This document shows, in pieces, positions 1 to 9,181 of a stretch of 25,004 nt of DNA (position 1 is its first letter; each line of letters begins with the position of its first letter). The DNA is from Syncephalis fuscata (taxonomy: Eukaryota > Zoopagomycota > Zoopagomycetes > Zoopagales > Piptocephalidaceae). A program made the translations under genes and the position numbers. A model generated the notes under the pieces. The model saw only the letters and a list, made by a program, of their open reading frames with translations, was not told the DNA's origin and made no database searches. Location: the NCBI GenBank assembly GCA_025786725.1, contig JAHLTZ010000123.1:1-25004 (forward strand), given 5' to 3'.

Positions 1-683
1 CTAGGATTTATTAGCGTATCAGTAGAATTATTATTGTCGCTGCTGTTGTTAATGTACGCATTTGTGTATGTGTATGGATGAGTGTGAAGCTGGGTGTCGG
101 GGGGGGGGCAGAAATAGGACGAAGCGCAAGGCGGATTCACACATCATGCTAACACACCTCACCGCCTTATCTTTTTTCTTTTACCATTCCCATTCACTTC
201 CCGGTTTACATTTGGGATTACTCCGTTTAGACACACACACACACTTATAGCCGCCGCCACTGCGATCCCTTCTGTGTGTAGCTGCGCTGTTAGTTGCCTG
301 TGTCCGTATCCGGTTAAAAGGAAGCCTCCACGCCATTTTACCGCTGGTATTTTGCGCACTTATCCTCACTCGTTGGTTTTACATACCATCACCACCACCA
401 CCACTACACACCAACATCACACATCCCTGCCTTCATTCGCATCATTTACGTTTGTTGCGACGTTTCCCCCTTTCTTTCACCTTTCACTAACAACAACACA
501 CTACTTATTTACACCGATTATTAGCTCGCCTATTTTATTCTTGTTGCAACGAACAACTAGCTTTTTTGCTATTTGATTATCAGTAGCAACAACACTAACA
601 AAAAATACACCACCACCACCATACACCACGTAAACACATTGTTGTCCGGTCGTGAAGTGCAACCAGTGTAGCCCATCTACAAG
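1..683 (+). promoter_or_regulatory. Upstream region and probable 5' leader of the H+-ATPase gene
   Basis: No convincing coding region is visible here. The stretch has a G9 run near 100-108, an AC microsatellite near 231-244, and from about 370 a long C/A- and C/T-rich strand with CACCAC and CAACAA runs (about 390-415 and 580-630). Such a composition is typical of the region around transcription starts and of unstructured leaders of strongly expressed fungal genes. It ends at a candidate start codon at 684. The exact start of transcription cannot be read from the sequence. Confidence 0.45.
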
Positions 684-705
684 ATGTCGAATGACCCACA
701 AATTG
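684..705 (+). CDS. PMA1: Candidate first coding exon of the H+-ATPase gene (MSNDPQI, then donor GTAAGT)
   Basis: An ATG at 684 opens seven codons (MSNDPQI) plus one base (G705), followed at once by a consensus donor GTAAGT at 706. Joining to the acceptor ACAG ending at 1899 gives GAA (E) and continues in the frame of the long ATPase ORF (ERTESVADDG). The acceptor has a CTAAC-type branch site near 1838-1846 and no AG between the two. The resulting protein would be 992 residues, and the ATG at 1881 would lie inside the intron. The intron (1194 nt) is much longer than others in the window, so use of two alternative promoters is also possible. Confidence 0.55.
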
Positions 706-1899
706 GTAAGTAGCTGTTGTTGTTATGCTGTGCACTATCTATACATAGTATGTACAGTGTGTTATTTTTGTTTGAGTGAGGTAACAACGCGGCAGGTTCA
801 TATTGTTTATCTAAAACAAACAATATGATACGCAGCGCCCATCCTAAACTTGTTCGCAGATGTACGCGCGATTGTTTTCCCGACCATTACTTCTCCTTCT
901 ACTACACTTCATGGGTTCTATTCGTTCTTCCATGCATACTGGTTAATGATGGATGGGCACACATTTGGCACTTTCTTGTTTGTATGTCTTGAGGTACATT
1001 TTTTCTACTCTTCTGTAACCATTGATTCTTACAATGTGGCACGCCACCCCCTTTTGCCCTGCCCTGATTGGAAAAAACCGGCTGGGCAAGGATGAAAAGA
1101 TAGGCTAGCGGCGACATTTACTCTGAAGTGCCAATGAACGAATGAAAGAATGTAATTCTATGTGTGTGTGTGTCCACTGCGGTGTTTCCTTTTGCCTTTG
1201 CTCTCTCGCTCTCGCTCTCGCTCTACAGCATCATCATTTGCCTTTAATACGCCGCACTTCTCGCTCACTCTTCCGGCACACGACTGGTCAGATGAACTTT
1301 TTATTGCTTGCGCTTCCTTGATTCTAATCGTTATTACCATCTGGCACAGCTGGCTGTTTCCTTTTCATTAATTGATTAGCATATTCGGAATTTATCCTTT
1401 TACACGGTCTACTATTGCCATTCACATATTGAATCGGCAATTATTACATTCTATTCTATTACTCCGATCTTGCTGACAATTTCACACACAACCTTTCACT
1501 CATTCACATCGATCCACACTCTACTTAATCGCATACCACGCTCTATACACAAATCACTTTCATTTATTGCTAGTATTATTATTAGCAATTAGTACTACTC
1601 TTATTATCATTATATCGCTACTACCATCCATCTTCTTCATCAGCTGCCACCTTGTCTGTGCCTCGCCTATCTTCATCCGTTTTCCTATTTCTTTCCTTGC
1701 CTATTCGGTCAGTCACAGCTGGTGCTATCCGTTTTCTCTTTGTTTTTCCAAAACAATACACACACTCAGCTACACACACAATCCACTGCCCTTTGCCTTT
1801 TAACGTCCACTGCGCAACCATCACATCTACGCACTACAACCAACTAACCTTTTCTTCTTTATTTATCGATTACTGTCGCTATGTCGTCGTCTTCTACAG
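706..1899 (+). other. Probable long 5' intron (or second promoter) of the H+-ATPase gene
   Basis: The 1194-nt stretch begins GTAAGT and ends TACAG. It holds no supported gene. It includes a TG microsatellite (about 1160-1173), a CTCGCT repeat (about 1200-1225), and a last 400 nt rich in C and T. The CT/CA-rich end also looks like a promoter-plus-leader for an mRNA starting at the ATG at 1881, so the region may do both jobs in different transcripts. Confidence 0.45.
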
Positions 1900-4856
1900 A
1901 ACGGACAGAGTCTGTGGCCGATGATGGCACCAAGACCGCTATCACTGTGACGACTACTACCGCCGATAATGGTACTGTTACCGTTGAGACGGTTACCGTT
2001 GTAACGAAGCCTGATGGCAGTACCAACACCACTACTGAAGTAGAGGAGTTCACCGAAGAGACGATTGAAGAACAAGCTGTTGAGGCCACCGAAAAGGGCG
2101 CCGTTGTTATTCCTATGACCGACATCAAGTCAGTCGATAAGCATGCTGATGCTAAGGAAGCCCACAAAGGCACTGGCCAACTGGAGATTGAAGAGCACGT
2201 CCACGTTGAAATGACTGAGGAGATTGATGAGGAGCTTGAAAAGCTACTTCAAACCGATCACACCAAGGGTCTAACCAGCGAGGAGGCTGCCCAACGTCTT
2301 GAACAGTTTGGTCGCAATGAAATTGCTGAAGTCAAGCACAATCCTTTCCTCAAGTTCCTTTCGTACTTTACCGGTGCCATTGCTTTCCTTATCGAGGTGG
2401 CTGCCATTCTATCTGGTGTAGTAGAGGATTGGATCAGTTTCGGTATTATCATCGTTCTGTTGATTGTCAATGCCGTTATCGGTTTTGTTGAAGAAGCTCG
2501 TGCCGAATCCGCCCTTGACGCGCTTAAGAACACACTGGCCCTTAAGGCCCGTGTCTGGCGTAATGGTGAGCTCGTTGAAATTGATACCGTCGAACTTGTC
2601 CCTGGTGATATTGTCATTCTACGTTTGGGTGATATTATTCCTGCCGATTGCCGTCTTCTTGGTATTGGTGCCACTGGTGAAGCTGTTGAAGATGATCTAC
2701 AAATCGATCAATCTGCTCTTACTGGTGAATCCCTTCCCGTCCACAAGAAAAAGAACGACACCGTCTACTCTTCATCCATCGTTAAGCAAGGTCAAATGTT
2801 GGCTGTTGTCACCAAGACCGGTTCCAATACTTTCATCGGCCGTGCTGCTAACTTGATGGCTATCACTACCGAGGCTGGTCATTTCCAAAAGATTGTCAAC
2901 CAAATTGGTAACTTCTTGGTTGTTGTCACTATTGTCATGGTTGTTGTTCTGTTCTTGTACAAGCTGCTTAAGAAGGGTGACAAGGCTCTTGATGCTCTTC
3001 GTGAAGTGGTCGTCTTGACTGTTGCTGCTATTCCTGTCGGTTTACCTACTGTTTTGTCTGTTACCATGGCTGTCGGTGCTAAGCAATTGGCCAAGAAGAA
3101 GGTTATTGTTAAGCGCTTAACAGCTGTCGAAGAAATGGCTTCAGTTAAGATTCTATGTTCCGACAAGACCGGTACTCTTACTCTTAACGAGTTGACCTTT
3201 GACGATCCATTCCTCTGTGCTGGCTATTCTGCTTCCGATCTTCTTCTCAACGCCTATCTTGCCTCCGAGCCAGGTGCCAACGATCCTATCGAAAAGGCCG
3301 TCCGTACTGCTGCTATCGAACAAGTTGACATTCTTAACAACGTTGACAAGACCCACGAAATCCCCGGCTACAAAGTTACCTCCTTCTTGCCTTTCAATCC
3401 AGATACTAAACGTACTCAAGCTACCGTGACCAACACCACTACCGGCGAACAATTCCGTGTCTCTAAGGGTGCTCCACAAGTTATTGTCAAGCTTGTTGGT
3501 GGCCACGATGCCGCTGTTTTGGCTGTCAATGACTTGGCCCGTCGTGGTCTACGTGCCTTGGGTGTAGCCCGTACCGTTCCTGGCTCTATGGATGAGTGGG
3601 AATTGGTTGGTATGATCTCATTGCTCGATCCACCACGTCCCGACTCGGCTGAGACTATTCTCAACTTGGCCAAGATGGGTGTTGAGGTCAAGATGATTAC
3701 TGGTGATCAGCAGATCATTGGTAAGGAAGTCGCCCAGCGTCTTGGTATGCAGCGTGTCATTCTTGATGCCAACAAGTTGATTGAGCCTGGTGTGTCTGAA
3801 GAAGAAATCGTCCGTCGTTGTGAACGCTCTGATGGTTTCGCTCAAGTCATTCCTGAACACAAATACCGTGTTGTTGAATTGTTGCAAGAGAAGGGATACC
3901 TTGTCGGTATGACAGGCGACGGTGTCAACGACGCCCCAGCCTTGAAGAAGGCCAACGTCGGTATTGCCGTCCACGGCTGTACTGATGCTGCCCGTTCTGC
4001 CGCCGATATTGTATTGCTCGCTCCTGGTCTTTCTACCATCTGTGATGGTGTCACCACTTCCCGTGCTATCTTCCAACGTATGCGTTCTTATGCCCTTTAC
4101 CGTATTACATCGACCATTCATTTCTTGATCTTCTTCTTTATTATTATCTTGGTAGAAGACTGGAACTTGAGTCCATTGCTGTTGATTATCATCACCATTT
4201 TGAACGATGCCGCCACCTTGGTTATTGCCGTCGATAACGCCCAAATCTCTGAACAGCCCGACAAATGGCGTTTGGGTCAATTGATTACGCTTTCCTTCAT
4301 TCTTGGTCTTTTCTTGACTGCCGCTTCATTTGCTCACTACTACATTGCTCGCCATCTATTGAACGAGCAGCACCCTGGTGATGCCGATCTGGTCAAGGCC
4401 AAACTGACCACGGTGATGTACCTGCATATCTCATCGTGCCCTCACTTTGTTATCTTCTCCACGCGTCTATCCGGCTATTTCTGGGAGAACTTCCCATCGT
4501 TGACCTTCTTTGTCGCTATTATTGCCACACAAATTCTTGCTATGTTGATGTCCATTTTCGGTATTGGTGAAGAATTGGCCGCCGTTGGTCCAGCCTGGGG
4601 CTTCGCCATCATCTTCATCTCGCTCGGCTACTTCATTGTTCTTGACTTTGTCAAGGTCCAAGTCCTCCGCATGTGGTCGTTTGAATTGACTGCCGTCCTC
4701 TGGCCATCACCAGCTCGTCGTCGCAAGTTGGCCGACCGCAAGCAGCAAGCCATCGTCGATGCTCGTGTCCGCACTAACATCGAAAAGGTACGCCGTGTCA
4801 TCACCATGTCGAAGGTCATCATCGCCTTCAAGGCTGCCCAGGCTGAAAAGAAATAA
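1881..4856 (+). CDS. PMA1: Plasma-membrane H+-transporting P-type ATPase (type IIIA)
   Basis: This is an ATP-driven proton pump of the plasma membrane, which builds the proton gradient used for nutrient uptake. The uninterrupted ORF encodes 991 residues; yeast Pma1 has 918. The catalytic core is complete: TGES (281-284) of the actuator domain, the phosphorylation site SDKTGT (D428), KGAP (529-532) in the nucleotide site and MTGDGVNDAP (677-686) in the P domain. Hydrophobic segments fall at about 155-205, 340-395, 740-790 and 795-930, as expected for ten membrane spans. LNDAATLVIAVDNA (775-788) contains the conserved membrane aspartate. The extra length is mainly an N-terminal tail of about 115 residues rich in Thr, Glu and Val. 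Codons are strongly biased to GGT, GCC, AAG and ATT, as in highly expressed genes. The start may instead be spliced from an exon at 684-705. Confidence 0.97.
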   Translation: MSSSSTERTESVADDGTKTAITVTTTTADNGTVTVETVTVVTKPDGSTNTTTEVEEFTEETIEEQAVEATEKGAVVIPMTDIKSVDKHADAKEAHKGTGQLEIEEHVHVEMTEEIDEELEKLLQTDHTKGLTSEEAAQRLEQFGRNEIAEVKHNPFLKFLSYFTGAIAFLIEVAAILSGVVEDWISFGIIIVLLIVNAVIGFVEEARAESALDALKNTLALKARVWRNGELVEIDTVELVPGDIVILRLGDIIPADCRLLGIGATGEAVEDDLQIDQSALTGESLPVHKKKNDTVYSSSIVKQGQMLAVVTKTGSNTFIGRAANLMAITTEAGHFQKIVNQIGNFLVVVTIVMVVVLFLYKLLKKGDKALDALREVVVLTVAAIPVGLPTVLSVTMAVGAKQLAKKKVIVKRLTAVEEMASVKILCSDKTGTLTLNELTFDDPFLCAGYSASDLLLNAYLASEPGANDPIEKAVRTAAIEQVDILNNVDKTHEIPGYKVTSFLPFNPDTKRTQATVTNTTTGEQFRVSKGAPQVIVKLVGGHDAAVLAVNDLARRGLRALGVARTVPGSMDEWELVGMISLLDPPRPDSAETILNLAKMGVEVKMITGDQQIIGKEVAQRLGMQRVILDANKLIEPGVSEEEIVRRCERSDGFAQVIPEHKYRVVELLQEKGYLVGMTGDGVNDAPALKKANVGIAVHGCTDAARSAADIVLLAPGLSTICDGVTTSRAIFQRMRSYALYRITSTIHFLIFFFIIILVEDWNLSPLLLIIITILNDAATLVIAVDNAQISEQPDKWRLGQLITLSFILGLFLTAASFAHYYIARHLLNEQHPGDADLVKAKLTTVMYLHISSCPHFVIFSTRLSGYFWENFPSLTFFVAIIATQILAMLMSIFGIGEELAAVGPAWGFAIIFISLGYFIVLDFVKVQVLRMWSFELTAVLWPSPARRRKLADRKQQAIVDARVRTNIEKVRRVITMSKVIIAFKAAQAEKK

Positions 4857-5135
4857 TTATTATTATCTATATAATATCATCAGCATGATATCATCATCTC
4901 CATTCGTTTACTTGTGATTTTGTTGTTGTTGTTGTTGTTATATAGAGGAACCGAAGGCCGATAGCTAACAAGCTTGCTCCTGCTTATTCGTTTGTCGCTT
5001 GTTGTAGACACGCGTACGCGCCTTCTAAACCAAACGTTCCCTTTTTCCTTCTCTTTTAAATTCTCCACAACACCTACACAGTTTTTACATCTTTTTTACT
5101 ATTAAAGAGTATTATTTTAATCCTCTATCTATATC
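4857..5135 (+). other. 3' flank of the H+-ATPase gene
   Basis: Non-coding. It contains a TTG microsatellite at about 4920-4939 and an ATTAAA hexamer at 5101-5106, a near-canonical polyadenylation signal about 245 nt past the stop. No canonical AATAAA was found nearer the stop codon. Confidence 0.4.
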
Positions 5136-5149
5136 TTAGATATCGAAGA

Positions 5150-5400
5150 TGGCAGTTGGTGTTTAATGACATTATTATTTTTATTGATGAATATGTTTAT
5201 AATCGTTTTGTTTTGGTGTCAAATGACTTTTCAGTATATTCGCTATTATACTGAAATGCGTTCTACGATAATGAGTAGTTTTGGGGTCAAATAACTTTTG
5301 TTATATTTAATTAATTATTTTAATATACTCGCTATTTACTGATAGCTCGTTCTATAATAATGAGTAGTTTGGTATCAAATGACATCACTATTATAGATTC
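5150..5400. repeat. Imperfect tandem repeat upstream of repeat copy A
   Basis: About four diverged units, some 60-90 nt apart, share a TTTTGG-GTCAAATGACTTTT-like block (near 5156, 5213, 5280 and 5369), and the junctions carry TAATGAGTAGTTTTGG or close variants (about 5269 and 5358). One unit holds a perfect 10-bp hairpin, arms 5229-5238 and 5247-5256 with loop TTCGCTAT. The same blocks recur at 11620-11860 ahead of copy B, so they belong to the same duplicated element. Confidence 0.7.
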
Positions 5401-5412
5401 ACATATTAACAA

Positions 5413-5706
5413 CACATCTCACAATCTACGTCACTACATTTCTCTTTCTCTTTCTTTACACTTGACAGCATATATCCATTGCATATATTTGTACACTCCA
5501 TATATACCATCTAAATAGTATCAGTAGTTATTTGACTACTAGTTAGATACACACACCTTCTACACTATGTACTTGCCTTGCCTTTTGTAATTACCTTCAT
5601 TGCTTTGATAATTGGTATTGGCAACTTCTTTGACACGGTAAGTGCATTCCTGGCTTGTTTTTATGTTATGTTGCATATATGCTGTGAAATCTCGTTGTAT
5701 GCTTTG
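5413..5706 (+). pseudogene. Repeat copy A: decayed copy of the small exon kept in copy B
   Basis: This stretch matches 11869-12161 almost base for base with few indels, judged by eye at well over 80 percent identity. The equivalent ATG is at 5567, but one base is missing relative to copy B just after it, so translation stops after seven codons (stop at 5588-5590). The donor GTAAGT at 5638 is kept. The acceptor used in the copy B model (TCTAG) reads TCTCG here. The leader hairpin 16 nt before the ATG is kept in shape, though not in sequence. It is therefore probably a non-functional copy, or both copies are non-coding RNA. Confidence 0.6.
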
Positions 5707-8700
5707 TCTTTACTGTGACTACCACTGCAGATCGCACTGCTGTATTGGCATTGAATAAATATTCAGCGGCTATACTAGCAGTGCTTTCAATATTGCCGCT
5801 GTTGTATATGCACGACTGCCAGCACGACGAATGTAACGACTATATGCTGCCAAAGCTACTATATACTTTGGATTGCTATAGCTTGCCACTCTAGATTGTG
5901 CTGGCAACAGCATACACAGTGGTCATACTAAAGTGCAATCTACCACTGTTTCCAAAACAATCTGCGGCGGCATTCTATAGTAAAAGCAGAGCATACAACA
6001 GATTTGGCAGCATACAGTCACCGTAATCACCATGTACAGCTGCTATACACATACAGCAGCAATAGCAGCATATCGTACTGCTCGTATAGTCGCTGAGCAA
6101 GTTTTCAGTGCTGGAACAACAATGCGATCTACTGTTGTTGCTACTGTTGTATATGCATACAGAATAATAAATCTACAATAATGAGTATTTTGATGGCTGG
6201 TGTCATCCACCACCCAGCTCCATCTTTAATAAAACGAATGTCTAGTTCAATTATACCAATGTTATTAAATGTAGTCATTTGGCTCACAAACCATACTGAA
6301 TGTTTAACAAACTTTTTAATAACAATAGCAGAAATTAATTAGTTAATTAAATCAGTGATACTATTGTTTAAATGAATAGTGTGCTTAGTATTGAATGTAG
6401 TTGTAGTCTAGTTATGTAACATCAATAAATTCAAACCAAATAAATAATATTACTTTAATCGTAAAGCAAATACTAAGCGTAAAATTAAATAGACAATAGC
6501 AATGCTGCCATTAATATAATATCATATTGTGTCAATAAACATTCCATACACTTTGTTAAAATCATTTAGTTCAACATACATAATATCCTTCTTTGCTATT
6601 ACTGATGCTTCATTTATTTAACCAATACATTCAAAAGCATGCAATAACAGCACCAATCAACACTTGGTGGGGTAAAAAACCAAATGGATACACATTTCTT
6701 TCATTTGGAAAACCGTACCAAGCGATAGCACTAACTACAATATACAATACTGCAGTTGATACTTGTGTAAATAAAGGCAATTATCGGTATTGTAGTTGCA
6801 TGCAGAAACAATGGTGCATGATAAAAATATAGCCCAAATGTATCTGCTGACTGGCACCAATGCTTGAATGACTGTAGAAAATGTTTTAGTATTGCTTAGT
6901 AGTAATATAATATCATACATCTAGTCAGCTGCTGTTCATATATGATTCATAGTGTACATGTAGTGTGGTTGTTTGTTGTTTGGATAGTGTTATTTTAAGT
7001 GTTATACAAACTAGATAAAAAACAAGTTGAAAAGTTGTTAAAAGCTGTTAATCGAGACAGCAGCTAATAAAGAGACTATGCGTCCACCGGGAGTACTGAC
7101 AATACTACGACTTGGGCATAAGTACCATTTGCCAGATGCACATAGCTTTTATTAGCCGCCACCAAGATGACGATGCTGTTTATAAATGTTATAATATATT
7201 ATAGCAATCTAAATGCAGCAATAAACATTACAAAACTACTGGTTCACCCAATTGTAGCTGACGTTTAAAGACAAACATCTATGAATACTACAGTAATTAC
7301 AACTAAACAGCATATTGTTATATGCTGATGCACTATTAAAGATTGCAATATAACAGCTAGTCTACGCCACGCTACAACTAATCGTAGAATACCATCTATT
7401 CCTGCGACACGCCCCGAGGTTGCCCTATTTATTTGGTCCCCAGCGGTGGATTTCAGGTCTCTAGATGATATTGCGACTAACGCTATACTGCAATCATTTA
7501 ACAGCGCCCACAAGTAAACAGTAGTTGATATATGGCACTCATCACAAATGATCCACATATCACACCAATCTAGTGTGCGATGGCAGTGTTCAGCAAGTTG
7601 ACTACTGCCACACACCTCCAGCGCGCATTACAAACAAGTGGACACTAACATATAGCCACCCATCACAGGTCACCGCATCAACATGAGGGGGCGTACAGCA
7701 ATACTGACTTGCTAAACACTGCTACTGCACGCTCTAGCATCCCACATGTCTCCGCACTACACTAGTATACAATCGCCTATCACAGGCAACCATATAATTA
7801 TTGAGCCAGTACAATACAATAGTCTGCAATATCATATTACACATTCAATACAGTACACAAGTAAGAACACAGTATTTCATGGTCAACCAACAGGGGGACC
7901 ACACGCCACTGGATGTAGCTACTAGACTTGATGCTCTCCATTAACAAACGGTTTACAGCACATCAACAACTGGAAACAGAAGAAGGCGAGATAATGAGCA
8001 AAAGTGTTCCATGCGCGTCCTTATAAACCTGGTCTAAACATCTACCAATTGGAATGGACAATATAGGCAAGAAAGCATGTGGTGGCTGTCTATTGGCGTA
8101 TTGCACCCGTTGAGCTATTCTAGTACACAGTGCTATCTGTAACACGTCATTCATCCCACTTGACTTGTATTGCCATATATAATTGCTAGAATGGTAAACT
8201 GCTCATTTATTAAAGATGTGTAAATAAAATAGTTTATACTATAGATACATTGCTGGTATAGCACTTTGTTAGCTAATTAAAAGCATCAGCTCATATGTTG
8301 TGGTGAAACTGATGCGTGTAATTAACGGCCAGTATAAAGAACTGGGGAAATACAGGTAAACGTGATACGATGGTAATTGTATTTATCCTCTTATCAGTAT
8401 ATCAATTACATTCCTGCCTGCCTTTGCTTACATCCGCCTTCCATTCTATGTCAGTCATGTTCTGCGCAAACTGCCACGTCATTTGCAACAATTAGTTCCT
8501 TTGAATTGCCTAATGCTATCTAATCAAACGTGCTATTTTATTCACGTCGTGTTACTATACTAGCAGTATCTTTAGATGTTAGCAAATGGCCCACTTTTTC
8601 AAAATGCACCCGCCATTTCGCACACAATCAAATTGGTCGATCCACACAATATTTATTACTTTTATTAATTAAACAAAGTGGCTTTTCCTTTAAAAATATG

Positions 8701-9181
8701 GTATATCACATAATCTGCCGATTGAGTTTCAATATTGTCAAATGGAAATAAAATGCAATATGATTATAATATATTGCAAAAAGTATGCTAGAATTAATTG
8801 GCTGAAAAGAAGAATATACGCGTAATCTTATTGACTGCAAGGATCAATATGCAAACCAGAATGATGTAGCCATGTATGTTGGCCAAATAGTCATACAAGT
8901 TGTCGATAAACGCGATAGTTTGCTTTACAGCTTACAAACACAGCAATAATATTAGTAACTGAATATGCTACAAGTGCTACGTTAAATATCTGCAAAATAA
9001 AACACTATTATTGTACTATTGTCTTGAATGCTCATCATATCTTAATACTGTACGTGTATTTAAACTCATGGAAAGCGTGACGAACATGTTTTACTTTACT
9101 TTTTGTTATCATTTTCTTTTAACGTTCATTTTCAATTGAAGTCTACTCGTTTTAACATCTGTATCCAATATTGCTAACACC
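5707..9181. other. Long intergenic spacer, no supported gene
   Basis: AT-rich non-coding DNA. The part at 5707-6130 is rich in CAG/CTG-like words and contains short dyads. About 5900-6030 still resembles copy B at 12190-12300, with a large insertion in copy A. Near 6178 there is a partial TAATGAGTA motif of the tandem array. Around 6836-6870 a GCCCA...GACTGGCACCA block resembles 12467-12500, so copy A may extend to about 6.9 kb. From 7.0 to 9.1 kb I see no conserved ORF, tRNA or rRNA, only one hairpin at 8274-8324. The last few hundred bases presumably hold the kinase promoter. Confidence 0.6.
8274..8324. repeat. Inverted repeat, 16-nt arms
   Basis: The arms at 8274-8289 (TAATTAAAAGCATCAG) and 8309-8324 pair at 14 of 16 positions around a 19-nt loop. 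It lies 860 nt before the kinase start. It may be a small mobile-element remnant, a structured RNA or chance in AT-rich DNA. Confidence 0.5.

Noticed and set aside
1567-1924. Overlapping ORFs in the PMA1 upstream region
   Set aside because: They arise from CT-rich DNA with few stops and show no conserved protein.
3618-4280. 220-codon antisense ORF within the H+-ATPase gene
   Set aside because: Shadow of a strongly codon-biased gene on the other strand.
6593-6832. 79-codon ORF in the copy A region
   Set aside because: No similarity to the corresponding part of copy B and no splice signals that would extend it.
7265-7615. 116-codon minus-strand ORF in the spacer
   Set aside because: No recognisable domain, no splice or context support; Cys/Ile/Val-rich composition looks like chance.
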